A stretch of DNA of 38,138 bases from assembly GCA_031254805.1 (NCBI GenBank), contig JAIRTP010000107.1:1-38138 (forward strand), in the 5' to 3' direction. A program made the translations under genes and the position numbers. Source of the DNA: Bacteroidales bacterium (GTDB lineage: Bacteria; Bacteroidota; Bacteroidia; Bacteroidales; WRLA01). Below, piece after piece: positions 24,702 to 34,805 of the stretch. The notes beneath the pieces were generated by a model, which was given only the letters and a program-made list of their open reading frames with translations, did no database searches and had not been told where the DNA came from. The stretch's first letter is position 1. The number at the start of each line of letters is the position of its first letter.

Positions 24702-26219
24702 TTATTCTCCTCCGACAGTCAATTTGCTGACTAATGCCGCCGGCATTCCACAAGTTACAGGACATGATTGTCCGTTTTTACCGCACGTCCAAGTTCCGTT
24801 ATCAATGGAAAGATTATCGGCGACCATCACAATATCCGCCAACGCTTGAGGGCCGTTTCCGATGATATTAATGTCTTTGATCGGCTGCGTAAACTTTCCG
24901 TTCTCAATCAGATAACCCGATTTGACGAAAAAAGTAAAATCTCCCGCGCCAATTTGCACTTGCCCGTTGGTGAAGACATCGCAATAAACGCCATATTTTA
25001 CATCGGCAATCATATCCGCCTCTTTCACATTACCGTTTTCCATATAAGTCGCTCTCATACGAGGTATTGGCATATGGCGAAAGGACTCGCGACGACCATT
25101 TCCGGTTGATTTTAGGCCGTAATATTTGGCGCTCATGCGGTCATGGAGATAGCTGTTCAAAATTCCTTCTTTAACGATATAGGTTTTTTGTCCCAAAACT
25201 CCCTCGTCATCAATGTTAACCGAACCGCGATTATAAGGAATTGTGCCGTCATCGACAACATTGATTACTTCCGAACATATTTTTTTACCTAATTTATCGG
25301 AAAAGATCGAGGTGTTTTTTCTATTAAAATCTGCTTCAAAAGCGTGTCCGATCGCTTCATGTAATAAGATTCCAGATCCGCCCGCTCCCATTACGACAGG
25401 CATTTCTCCGCCTTTTGGTTGAATAGCGGTGAAAAGTATCGACGTTTTTTTGACAGCCTCTTGCGCTAATTGTTCTACAATATCGTCGTTCAAAAATTCA
25501 TAACCCATCATGAATGCGCGCGATGCGCCTCCATTCTCTATCTCTCCGTTTTGTTCCATGATACATGTCGCCGACAAGGTTGTCATGGGTCGGTAATCAT
25601 TAAAAAATTCTCCTTCCGAATTGTAAAACATGACAACCGATGATGTGTCGGATAGTGAAACAATCACTTTCGAAACGCGATGATCTAAATCGAAAATTCT
25701 GTCGTTCAACTTTTGAAGATACGGAGCTTTTTGTTGTATAGTGATATCTTCCCACGATTTTTGTACGGGATAATAATTTTTAAATTCCTGTACGTTAATA
25801 TTGTTCGCTCCCTTTTTTGCATTTCCCGAAGCTATGCGCGCCGCTGTTTTTGCCGCTTTTAGCATCTCTTCCAAAGTTACTTCCTCAACATACGCATAGC
25901 CGGTTTGCTCGCCGACGACAACGCGTACGCCCATCCCAAAATCAATATTTGAATAGGTTGAATTGACTTTATTATCTCGCAACGTTACGCTATTATAAAA
26001 GGTATGTTCAAAAAACAAGTCGGCATATTCTCCTCCCTTTTCTAAGGCGGTGTTTATGACTTTTTTTAAATCTTCTGCGCTAACGCCAAAATGATTCATC
26101 GTTGCCGATGCGCTTTCCGGAACTCCTGCAGCGCATGATTGTAATAGATGCGGTACCACGGCGACGCCCACGACTGCCATTCCACTCATTTTTAAAAATT
26201 CTCTACGATTATATTTCAT
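24702..26219 (-). CDS. tldD: TldD-family zinc metalloprotease with twin-arginine signal
   Basis: This 505-residue TldD-type protease carries the zinc motif HEAIGH (His287, Glu288, His292) followed by AFEADFNR. The C-terminal cysteine region CGKNGQSCPVTCGMP is expected to supply the third ligand. The N terminus carries a twin-arginine motif NRREFLKMSG (Arg5, Arg6), a hydrophobic stretch and a cysteine in LLQSC (Cys29). This suggests Tat export and possible lipidation. Classical TldD is cytosolic, so this is a variant. A start at Met11 would remove the Arg pair, but the motif is too complete to be accidental. It precedes tldE by 33 nt, forming the tldD-tldE unit. Confidence 0.92.
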   Translation of the reverse strand: MKYNRREFLKMSGMAVVGVAVVPHLLQSCAAGVPESASATMNHFGVSAEDLKKVINTALEKGGEYADLFFEHTFYNSVTLRDNKVNSTYSNIDFGMGVRVVVGEQTGYAYVEEVTLEEMLKAAKTAARIASGNAKKGANNINVQEFKNYYPVQKSWEDITIQQKAPYLQKLNDRIFDLDHRVSKVIVSLSDTSSVVMFYNSEGEFFNDYRPMTTLSATCIMEQNGEIENGGASRAFMMGYEFLNDDIVEQLAQEAVKKTSILFTAIQPKGGEMPVVMGAGGSGILLHEAIGHAFEADFNRKNTSIFSDKLGKKICSEVINVVDDGTIPYNRGSVNIDDEGVLGQKTYIVKEGILNSYLHDRMSAKYYGLKSTGNGRRESFRHMPIPRMRATYMENGNVKEADMIADVKYGVYCDVFTNGQVQIGAGDFTFFVKSGYLIENGKFTQPIKDINIIGNGPQALADIVMVADNLSIDNGTWTCGKNGQSCPVTCGMPAALVSKLTVGGE

Positions 26220-26293
26220 ATTTTGACAATTTATTCAATACAAATCTATGATGATAAAGATGCTCGCAAAAAAGCGCGTCTTTTATCAAACTG

Positions 26294-26301
26294 CAAAGTT
26301 A
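26294..26301 (-). promoter_or_regulatory. tldD promoter candidate, -7 element TAACTTTG
   Basis: TAACTTTG on the minus strand lies 75 nt before the tldD ATG. A second candidate, TAGATTTG, is at 26241-26248. The 288-nt gap to thiH otherwise holds only a 7-bp arm pair TCCATAC/GTATGGA followed by T7 on the + strand (about 26448-26486). No gene is supported there. Confidence 0.45.
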
Positions 26302-26507
26302 AGAAATAATAAGATTTTTCCATCAAAAAGAGACAATAAATTTGTCAAATAAATGCAATCTTGTCGAAAAATATATTTTCAGTCGATTATTATGACCGAA
26401 TAGGAGCGAGTAACTCTAAATAAGCTTAGTCTTAATATTAGATCCTCCATACAGTAAAATTGTTTGGTCGTATGGAATTTTTTTGCATTATCCGACAATC
26501 ATAATTT

Positions 26508-27626
26508 TCAATTCAACGCTTGATCCCAATCTTTCCAAACAGCTTCATAATGATGTGATTTTACAACTTCTAGAATCTCCTTTGGAGAGCGATTGTCGTT
26601 CACGGAAAATTGTTCCAGTTCTCCCGTTACACAAGCTGCATAGCCGCCCGGATCGGTTTTCGATCCGGCGCTCATTGAAGTAACGCCAAGCGTAAGCATG
26701 TTATCGCGAAATTTTTGACTTTCGCGGGTTGATAAAGCAATTTCTATATCGTTATCAAAAATACGAAAAGCAAAAATTAATTGCGCTAACTCTTTGTCGT
26801 TCATTACAATATTTGGTTGAAAGATGTCGCCCTCATGTGGGCGCATTCGTGGAAACGATATCGAATATTTGGTGCGCCAATAATGTTTTTGAAGATAACG
26901 AAGATGTAAAGCCATCATGGTTACATCTGTTCTCCAATCTTCTAATCCAATCAAAACACCCAATCCCATCTTATGAATGGTTGCTCTACCCATTCTTTCG
27001 AACGTATCCAATCGCCGCTCAAAATTGGATTTGATCCCTTTCGGATGATATATCTTATATCGCTTCTGATTATAAGTCTCTTGATAACAATAAACGGCAT
27101 TCAACCCGGCATTAATCAAACGTGTATATTCTTCTTGCTTTAAAGGCTGCACCTCGAGGGAAATGGAAGCAAAATAAGGTTTTATAAGCTTTATTGCATT
27201 TTCCATGTAATCTATCCCTACCTGCCGGGGTGATTCTCCCGCGACTAATAAAATATGTTCAAAACCGCCCATCGATTTGATCGCTTTTACCTCTTTGAGA
27301 ATCTGTTCATCGTTGAGAATCATGCGATGGATTGGATTGTTGTGATTAAATCCGCAATAAATGCAATGATTAACGCACGCATTGCTTAAGTATAACGGAA
27401 TGTAAAACTGCATAGTCTTTCCAAAACGTTGCTGCGTATATTTACGGCTCAACGCCGACATCGGCTCCAAATATCGTTCCGCCTCCGGAGATATCAAAGC
27501 CATAAAATCGTAAATATCATGATGGCGTTTTGCTAAAACCCGTTCTACGTCGACGCTTTTAATTGAATAAATATATTTTTTGGTCTCTTCCCATGAATAT
27601 TGTTTTAACTCCTCTAAAAAACTCAT
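26508..27626 (-). CDS. thiH: 2-iminoacetate synthase (ThiH)
   Basis: This radical-SAM enzyme cleaves tyrosine to give 2-iminoacetate (dehydroglycine) for thiazole synthesis, and is used instead of ThiO by anaerobes. It has 372 residues, the normal length. The [4Fe-4S]/SAM motif CxxxCxxC is seen as CVNHCIYC with Cys84, Cys88 and Cys91, following YIPLYLSN. The C-terminal BATS-type region includes the segment TSMSAGSKTDPGGY. It is the last gene of the thiamine locus, 124 nt after the thiC stop. thiF, which often follows thiH in Bacteroidetes, is absent here, and the next minus-strand gene is tldD. Confidence 0.96.
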   Translation of the reverse strand: MSFLEELKQYSWEETKKYIYSIKSVDVERVLAKRHHDIYDFMALISPEAERYLEPMSALSRKYTQQRFGKTMQFYIPLYLSNACVNHCIYCGFNHNNPIHRMILNDEQILKEVKAIKSMGGFEHILLVAGESPRQVGIDYMENAIKLIKPYFASISLEVQPLKQEEYTRLINAGLNAVYCYQETYNQKRYKIYHPKGIKSNFERRLDTFERMGRATIHKMGLGVLIGLEDWRTDVTMMALHLRYLQKHYWRTKYSISFPRMRPHEGDIFQPNIVMNDKELAQLIFAFRIFDNDIEIALSTRESQKFRDNMLTLGVTSMSAGSKTDPGGYAACVTGELEQFSVNDNRSPKEILEVVKSHHYEAVWKDWDQALN

Positions 27627-27750
27627 CTAACTTAAATACTGAAATATGAATAACTGAAATATGAATAACCAATGTATTGAATTAAATAATCTTACGCGAC
27701 GTCTGTAACCTGCAACTTCGTAACTTGTTATTATTTAATCATCTTCAAAT

Positions 27751-29847
<2,097 letters not shown>

Positions 29848-30861
29848 TTACTGCTCTTGTTGTTTAAAAAACGATTCCGTTCTGGTTTTTATATTATGCT
29901 GCAGATTTCCTGCGTACAAAAATGCTTCCATTAGATGCAAATTTCCTAAAGGAAAAAGATCGTTTGCCCCTTCGGCATAACAATCTTGCGGATCAATATC
30001 GGTGCAGATCATATTATGATTATTTAGATATCCGCCTGTAACATGCGGGATGAGCGTGTAAGTGGCATTGTGAGCATTCCATAAAGCCATTCCTAAATGC
30101 TCTTCTTTAGTTGCCATAGTCGTATCTGTTTTCCAATTTATAGGGTTAATTCCCATTGCGTTATGACTCAAAATCGGCGATACTGCTTTAGGATTGGTCA
30201 AAGAATTATACACAATAATACAATGCGTATCAGAACTGTCTTTAGCTGAAATTAAACGATGCGGATAAGCGGTTAAATCTTCCGATCGAATTTCAAACCC
30301 AATCATATAGGCCGCTATCATCTGCTGAAATTGCGCGTCCGTCATGCTGTTTTTCAAAAGTTCTATCAAAACGGAAGCCCCCTGACTATATCCCATTAAA
30401 ATAAATGGGCGTCCATTATTGAAATGCTTCATGTAATACTGAAAAGCATTGGCAATATCTTCTACCGGAATTTTGCTCTTTTCTAACCGCGCTTTCCTGT
30501 CGCTTCTATAAATATCCAAAATTATCTGGCGATAATACGGCGCATAAAAATTGTAGTCGTCTCCGGCATATACCGTCTGAAAAAATTGTTGATTGGAATA
30601 TGGAACCTTTCTTTGACTTGGCTGATCTATGTTAGTCCAATTCAAAGAGTTGCCGTTTGCATCGACCGGATTGGATGGTAAAGTAGGATAGACATAAAAA
30701 ATATCAACCGGCTTCTGATTTTCGACTGCCGGATCGGTAAACCAATAGATTGCATCGCTGTAATCCGGAGCGGACGGAATAATCTCTTTTTTTGCTTCCT
30801 GATTGGCGCACGACGCTAATATCAAAACGACAAGGACAAGAAATGATTTAATTTTTTTCAT
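29848..30861 (-). CDS. DUF3089 alpha/beta-hydrolase lipoprotein
   Basis: This 337-residue lipoprotein starts at the ATG at 30861. A TTG at 30870 is a weaker start. The lipobox LILASC places the cysteine at residue 18. The nucleophile elbow GYSQG puts serine at about residue 159, in the order expected for DUF3089 lipase-like proteins, with VDIFYVYPTLPSNPVD near the N terminus. The substrate is unknown; esters at the cell surface are possible. It lies between thiG (40 nt upstream) and thiC, in an operon of cytoplasmic thiamine enzymes, where an exported hydrolase is unexpected. It may be an insertion or may process an extracellular thiamine-related ester. Confidence 0.85.
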   Translation of the reverse strand: MKKIKSFLVLVVLILASCANQEAKKEIIPSAPDYSDAIYWFTDPAVENQKPVDIFYVYPTLPSNPVDANGNSLNWTNIDQPSQRKVPYSNQQFFQTVYAGDDYNFYAPYYRQIILDIYRSDRKARLEKSKIPVEDIANAFQYYMKHFNNGRPFILMGYSQGASVLIELLKNSMTDAQFQQMIAAYMIGFEIRSEDLTAYPHRLISAKDSSDTHCIIVYNSLTNPKAVSPILSHNAMGINPINWKTDTTMATKEEHLGMALWNAHNATYTLIPHVTGGYLNNHNMICTDIDPQDCYAEGANDLFPLGNLHLMEAFLYAGNLQHNIKTRTESFFKQQEQ

Positions 30862-30909
30862 GATTTTCAAATTTTATAAGAAACATTTTTATTTGAATTT
30901 TTGTATTGT

Positions 30910-31677
30910 TTAATCCAGAAAAGCCGTCAACGGACTGCTGGCGTCCGCTTCGCGATGAGGAGTTGCCAATTGCGCTTCATAAGCCATTCTGCCGCTCTCT
31001 ACAGCCATTTTAAAAGCTTGCGCCATAACGTTTGGATCGCCCGCCACAGCAATGGCGGTGTTGATCAAAACAGCGTCGGCTCCTATTTCCATCGCTTCCG
31101 CCGCATGAGACGGCGCGCCTATTCCCGCATCCACTACGACGGGGATATTGCTCTGTTCGATAATGATTTCTAAGAGATCTTTCGTTCTCAGACCTTTATT
31201 AGAGCCTATCGGCGCGCCTAACGGCATAACCGTGGCCGCGCCGACTTCCTCCAATAATTTACATAAAACCGGATCGGCAGAAATATACGGCAACACCACA
31301 AATCCTAATTTTACTAACTCTTCCGTAGCTTTCAATGTCTCGACAGGATCGGGCAACAAATAGCGCGGATCGGGATGAATTTCTAATTTCAACCAATTGG
31401 TCTCAAATATTTCTTGCATCATCTGAGCTGCAAAAACCGCCTCTCTCGCATTACGCGCACCGGAAGTATTTGGCAGTAACTGGATTGTCTCTTTGTTAAT
31501 ATACTCCAGCATATTATCTTCCGGAGTATGCAGATCGACACGTTTCATGGCTACGGTAACCATCTCTGTTCCAGATGTTTCAATAGCTTGTTGCATCAAT
31601 TGGTTGGAACTGAATTTTCCTGTCCCTAAAAAAAGACGGGAATGAAACGTTTTCCCCGCTATAACTAATGAGGTCAT
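30910..31677 (-). CDS. thiG: Thiazole synthase (ThiG)
   Basis: ThiG condenses deoxyxylulose 5-phosphate, dehydroglycine and the ThiS thiocarboxylate into the thiazole phosphate. It has 255 residues. The active-site region shows [12 protein letters not shown], a lysine-bearing VTVAMKRVD and the phosphate-binding [23 protein letters not shown] (shortened here to [19 protein letters not shown]). The start ATG is 8 nt after the thiE stop, so it belongs to the thiS-tenI-thiE-thiG block. It works with ThiS (32909) and ThiH (26508). Confidence 0.97.
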   Translation of the reverse strand: MTSLVIAGKTFHSRLFLGTGKFSSNQLMQQAIETSGTEMVTVAMKRVDLHTPEDNMLEYINKETIQLLPNTSGARNAREAVFAAQMMQEIFETNWLKLEIHPDPRYLLPDPVETLKATEELVKLGFVVLPYISADPVLCKLLEEVGAATVMPLGAPIGSNKGLRTKDLLEIIIEQSNIPVVVDAGIGAPSHAAEAMEIGADAVLINTAIAVAGDPNVMAQAFKMAVESGRMAYEAQLATPHREADASSPLTAFLD

Positions 31678-31685
31678 CTTTTTTA

Positions 31686-32309
31686 TTATCTATTTACTAA
31701 ATTTACAATTCTCCTTGTTTTTTCAATCGGATTCTCTGCTTGCAATATTTCAGAGGAAAGCGCGACGCCTATAACTCCTGTTTGCATCAAACTTTCAATA
31801 TCATTCTCTGTAATACCTCCGACAGCAACGACAGATATGGCTATTTCCTGTTCTTTGCATTGTTGCATGATTTTTCTATAACCGTCAAGTCCGAGTATGG
31901 GACCCAGATTTTTCTTTGTGTCGGTTAAGCGAAAAGGACCTAGGCCGATATAGTCGACTCCGTCGTCAATCAATTGGAGGATATCTTCAAAAGTGTTCGC
32001 TGTTCCTCCGATTATAAAATCGTCTCGAAGTATAGCGCGCGCTTCTTTTACCGGCATATCCATTTTTCCCAAATGAACGCCGTCGGCTCGTATTTTTTTT
32101 GCCAACGTTACATGATCGTCCATAATAAAAATCGCTCTGTGTATTATACAAAGTTCTTTAACTTTCAAAGCGGTTTCTTCCATTGTTTCCATTGGAATTT
32201 CTTTCATTCTCAACTGAAGCCATTTACAGCCGCCTTCTAATGCTATTCTTGCTGATTCTACATGATCATACCGATCTGTTTTGTTTGTAATAAATTGAAA
32301 ATTAATCAT
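31686..32309 (-). CDS. thiE: Thiamine-phosphate synthase (ThiE)
   Basis: ThiE joins HMP pyrophosphate and thiazole phosphate to thiamine phosphate. It has 207 residues and a TIM barrel with the pyrophosphate-binding LQLRMKE (residues 31-37), VHLGKMDMP and the C-terminal [10 protein letters not shown]. These are the classical ThiE residues, in contrast to the TenI-like copy upstream. Its ATG overlaps the stop of the TenI-like gene as ATGA. It is followed by thiG after 8 nt. Confidence 0.95.
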   Translation of the reverse strand: MINFQFITNKTDRYDHVESARIALEGGCKWLQLRMKEIPMETMEETALKVKELCIIHRAIFIMDDHVTLAKKIRADGVHLGKMDMPVKEARAILRDDFIIGGTANTFEDILQLIDDGVDYIGLGPFRLTDTKKNLGPILGLDGYRKIMQQCKEQEIAISVVAVGGITENDIESLMQTGVIGVALSSEILQAENPIEKTRRIVNLVNR

Positions 32310-32905
32310 ATGGACACTTCTTTTAATTTTATAAAATGTTTTAATAAATTTTGCATATCTTTATTCTCGTCAAAATATTTCCAAAGAGCGCCCAAAATGA
32401 CGGCGCCTCCAAATCCCCATTTTTTTGCCTGCAAAATGTTTTCAGCGTTTATACCGCCTAAGGCAAAAATTCGTTCATTAATAATCCCATTTCGACGAGC
32501 TTTTTCTAACTCTTTTTCTGAAAAAGCGGCTTGATATCTGGATTTTGAGATGCTATTGAAAATCGGACTCAAAAAGAGGTAATCAAATTTCGAATATTGG
32601 CTCAGTTCTTCAATAGCGTGACACGAACGACTCAAACTTTCTCGAAAGCCAACAGGAGCAACGTTATTACGACTGTTCAAATGAATGCCTTTTACCGAAA
32701 AACGCTCTGCAAGCTCAAAATGATCGTGCAGCACAATATATTGATGAAAATCTTTGCTAATCGCATCCAATAATTGAACCATTTGAAATTCATTGGAATA
32801 TGGCTTTCGCAGGTGCAATAAATGCAATCCTTCAGCAAATAGAAGATTCAACGCTTCTGCTTCTTTATTGAAAAAGATCTCCGGAGTCATTACCGCTAAT
32901 TTCAT
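32306..32905 (-). CDS. TenI/ThiE-family protein, probable thiazole tautomerase
   Basis: This 199-residue protein has the ThiE/TenI TIM barrel. It shows LHLLHLRKPYSN in place of the QLRxK motif of ThiE, along with GIHLNSRNN and FALGGINAENI. Loss of the QLR substrate residues suggests the TenI branch, which in B. subtilis isomerises the thiazole product of ThiG. The gene lies 3 nt after thiS and overlaps thiE by ATGA, so all three are tightly coupled. A second true ThiE cannot be ruled out without a structural comparison. Confidence 0.85.
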   Translation of the reverse strand: MKLAVMTPEIFFNKEAEALNLLFAEGLHLLHLRKPYSNEFQMVQLLDAISKDFHQYIVLHDHFELAERFSVKGIHLNSRNNVAPVGFRESLSRSCHAIEELSQYSKFDYLFLSPIFNSISKSRYQAAFSEKELEKARRNGIINERIFALGGINAENILQAKKWGFGGAVILGALWKYFDENKDMQNLLKHFIKLKEVSI

Positions 32906-32908
32906 TTT

Positions 32909-33109
32909 TTATCCTCCCGAAACAGCTTTTATCACAATTACTTTATCGCCGTCATAAAGAATCGTCTCGTCCCACGCCGTTTTTTTTACGACTTGATTAT
33001 TTACCGCAACAGCAAATTTGAACTCTTTATAACCGATTTCATCAATCAATCGTTCTAAAGTACAACCTTCGGCAACTTCGCGGGAATTGTTATTTATTAT
33101 TATATTCAT
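32909..33109 (-). CDS. thiS: Sulfur carrier protein ThiS
   Basis: ThiS is a ubiquitin-like protein of 66 residues that carries the sulfur for thiazole synthesis as a C-terminal thiocarboxylate. The C terminus ends Val-Ser-Gly-Gly, as required. The beta-grasp core shows INNNSREVAEGCTLERLI and VAVNNQVVKKTAWDET. A longer frame begins at 33145, but the ATG at 33109 matches the family start. Activation needs ThiF, which is not encoded in this window. The tenI-like gene starts 3 nt downstream. Confidence 0.95.
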   Translation of the reverse strand: MNIIINNNSREVAEGCTLERLIDEIGYKEFKFAVAVNNQVVKKTAWDETILYDGDKVIVIKAVSGG

Positions 33110-33167
33110 ATTATTATGATTCAAGATTTCAAGTTTAAGATTCAAAATTTAAATTTTATATATGCTT

Positions 33168-33296
33168 TCACTTTACTTTGTTTAAGATAAAACTTCCATT
33201 GACTTCGCCGCACAATCTTTTTAAAATATAAAGAAATTGAACATATTCTTTATCTCCGCTTTTTTCAAATCCTTCAAAAAATGAAATTGTTCCCAT
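33168..33296 (-). CDS. Possible 42-residue protein between thiD and thiS
   Basis: A minus-strand ATG at 33296, 35 nt after the thiD stop, opens 42 codons ending at 33168. The product begins MGTISFFEGFEKSGDKEY and continues VQFLYILKRLCGEVN, with ordinary amino-acid composition. No family is recognised. It fills most of the otherwise empty 222-nt gap in the thiamine locus. No promoter element is seen. It may be a real small protein or a decayed gene. Confidence 0.3.
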   Translation of the reverse strand: MGTISFFEGFEKSGDKEYVQFLYILKRLCGEVNGSFILNKVK

Positions 33297-33331
33297 GTTC
33301 TATCTAAAATTTCTTAATTCATCTTGATTTT

Positions 33332-34162
33332 TTAACTTTGAACTGTCATTCTTTTTGGATCAAAAAAGTGATTGACAGGGCCTGATCCTTTTCCGATCGT
33401 TACATCGCTTCCTGCTTGCAGCGCTTTTGTCAGATAGACTTTTGCCAACCAAACAGCTTCTTTCAATTCCTTTCCAAGCGCTAAATAAGCCGCGATGGCC
33501 GACGACAATGTGCAACCTGTGCCATGCGTATTTTTGGTATAAACCGTTGGCAAGGAAAAAGTCATCGGATCCGATTCTTTTACAACCAAATAATCCGTTT
33601 TCTCAACGCCAATTCGATGACCGCCTTTGAGCAATACGGCTTGCGCTCCTTTTTCTATTAAGGTATAAGCTCCGGAAATCATATCGTCGTCATTCTCTAT
33701 TTTAATTCCGGACAATATTTCCGCCTCAAAAATATTGGGCGTAATAAGGGTCGCACGCCGGAATAATTCCGAAACAATGACGGAGATCGTTTCACTTTCA
33801 ATCAATTTGGAACCGCTCTCAGAGATCATAACTGGATCTAATACAACATATTTTGGACAAAATGCATCAATCGCATCTGCAATAATCCGCACCGCTTCCG
33901 CATTGTGCAGCATACCGATCTTTACCGCATTGGGAGCAAAATCTTCAAACACGGCGTTTAGTTGTTTGGATAATATCTCAGGCGAAATAGCTTGAATACC
34001 CGTTACGCCTAAAGTATTTTGCGCCGTAATAGCGGTAATTACCGATGTTCCGAAGACGCCCAATGCCGAAAAAGTTTTTAAATCGGCCTGAATTCCAGCT
34101 CCGCCGCCGCTATCAGATCCTGCAATGGTACAAGCCATAGGATAACGCAAACTTTTCTGCAT
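33332..34162 (-). CDS. thiD: Hydroxymethylpyrimidine/phosphomethylpyrimidine kinase (ThiD)
   Basis: ThiD phosphorylates HMP and HMP phosphate to HMP pyrophosphate, the ThiE substrate. It has 276 residues and the ribokinase-like fold. The N-terminal [16 protein letters not shown] motif, the [11 protein letters not shown] segment and the C-terminal anion-hole region [20 protein letters not shown] are all present. It is the first gene after a TPP riboswitch, so it is repressed by thiamine pyrophosphate. The remaining thi genes follow on the same strand. Confidence 0.97.
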   Translation of the reverse strand: MQKSLRYPMACTIAGSDSGGGAGIQADLKTFSALGVFGTSVITAITAQNTLGVTGIQAISPEILSKQLNAVFEDFAPNAVKIGMLHNAEAVRIIADAIDAFCPKYVVLDPVMISESGSKLIESETISVIVSELFRRATLITPNIFEAEILSGIKIENDDDMISGAYTLIEKGAQAVLLKGGHRIGVEKTDYLVVKESDPMTFSLPTVYTKNTHGTGCTLSSAIAAYLALGKELKEAVWLAKVYLTKALQAGSDVTIGKGSGPVNHFFDPKRMTVQS

Positions 34163-34189
34163 CTTCTTTGTATTTTAAATTTGAAAAAA

Positions 34190-34285
34190 GGAGTGGAAAA
34201 GTACCGAAAAATACCATACAGCATTATCTGCATCAGGTTCTTAGAATATGATCTCAGTCATGTTCCGGCGCCCCTTTTCTTTTAC
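34190..34285 (-). promoter_or_regulatory. TPP riboswitch (THI element)
   Basis: On the minus strand the conserved parts occur in order: GGGGCGCC (34267-34274), CTGAGA (34252-34257) flanked by the ATGA/TCAT P3 stem, and ACCTGATGCAGATAATGCTG (34219-34238). The 3' side is GTATGGTA, a looser form of the usual GCGUAGGGA. It lies between a TATCTTTG promoter and thiD. TPP binding is expected to lower expression of thiD and the downstream thi genes. The end is approximate, as no clear terminator or anti-SD was identified. Confidence 0.92.
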
Positions 34286-34287
34286 CG

Positions 34288-34295
34288 CAAAGATA
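34288..34295 (-). promoter_or_regulatory. Promoter of riboswitch-thiD, -7 element TATCTTTG
   Basis: TATCTTTG on the minus strand is a perfect match and places the start point at about 34282, right at the 5' end of the TPP aptamer. Confidence 0.65.
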
Positions 34296-34514
34296 GCGAT
34301 ATTTTTATGATAACTGAAATAAAAAGAAAAAAACTTTATTCATTTGACGATTTAATATTAGCGGGCGCTTTTTTCGCTGTCGTCGGCGCACTCTTTCACT
34401 TATCTGTTTTACGAAGAGCGAACTAATCAAGCTTTTTACTCAAATTGAAGAAAACATCCTGTTAACGCCATGACGATTAATTATAAATAACGCGTTCCAT
34501 ATTATTATTTTGGC

Positions 34515-34522
34515 TATTTTTG
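34515..34522 (+). promoter_or_regulatory. Candidate promoter of the polysaccharide genes, -7 element TATTTTTG
   Basis: TATTTTTG fits TAnnTTTG and lies 284 nt before the dehydrogenase ATG at 34806, predicting a long leader of about 278 nt. No nearer TAnnTTTG was seen. Polysaccharide loci in Bacteroides often have such leaders, used by UpxY-type antiterminators, but no upxY-like gene is present in this window. Confidence 0.4.
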
Positions 34523-34539
34523 CAAACTCAAGAGATGCG

Positions 34540-34554
34540 ATCCGACGGTCGGAT
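34540..34554. repeat. Inverted repeat ATCCGAC-G-GTCGGAT at start of leader
   Basis: Perfect 7-bp arms around a single central G lie about 12 nt after the predicted start point. It could be a protein-binding operator or a small RNA hairpin at the 5' end of the leader. Confidence 0.4.
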
Positions 34555-34685
34555 TGTAATATGATTATTCTTGATTAGATTATAGTTTGTTTAATAAAAA
34601 TTTTATAGTTGTAGAGATCTATTTTTCTTGTTTTATAAGTGGGTAATTATTTTTATCTCTATCCAGAAAAGAGACCGTAACTTTA

Positions 34686-34796
34686 ATGAAAAAAATAGTG
34701 ACGAAATATATTTCGCGAAACTCGAAATTCAAATTATTAGGCAAAAGAAAACTTAAATTGTTCGCATCTAAGAACTTTCAGTTTTTCGATTATTAG
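34686..34796 (+). CDS. Possible 36-residue leader peptide
   Basis: An ATG at 34686 opens 36 codons ending TAG at 34794-34796, only 9 nt before the dehydrogenase ATG. The product begins MKKIVTKYISRNSKFK and is highly basic, with a C-terminal FQFFDY. No family is recognised. Its placement at the end of a long leader would suit a leader peptide or translational coupling, but it may be chance. Confidence 0.2.
   Translation: MKKIVTKYISRNSKFKLLGKRKLKLFASKNFQFFDY
34702..34715. repeat. Perfect 14-bp palindrome CGAAATATATTTCG
   Basis: The palindrome overlaps a second one, TTTCGCGAAA (34711-34720), and a further GAAATTC follows. Several GAAA/TTTC half-sites in about 35 nt look like a possible operator in the leader of the polysaccharide genes. 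Confidence 0.35.
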
Positions 34797-34805
34797 TTAT
34801 AAATT

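Noticed and set aside
34307-34426. 39-codon + frame with a hydrophobic stretch (DDLILAGAFFAVVGALFHL)
   Set aside because: A longer version is antisense to the TPP riboswitch. No promoter or ribosome site is seen, and the family is unknown. One hydrophobic segment is not enough to call a gene.
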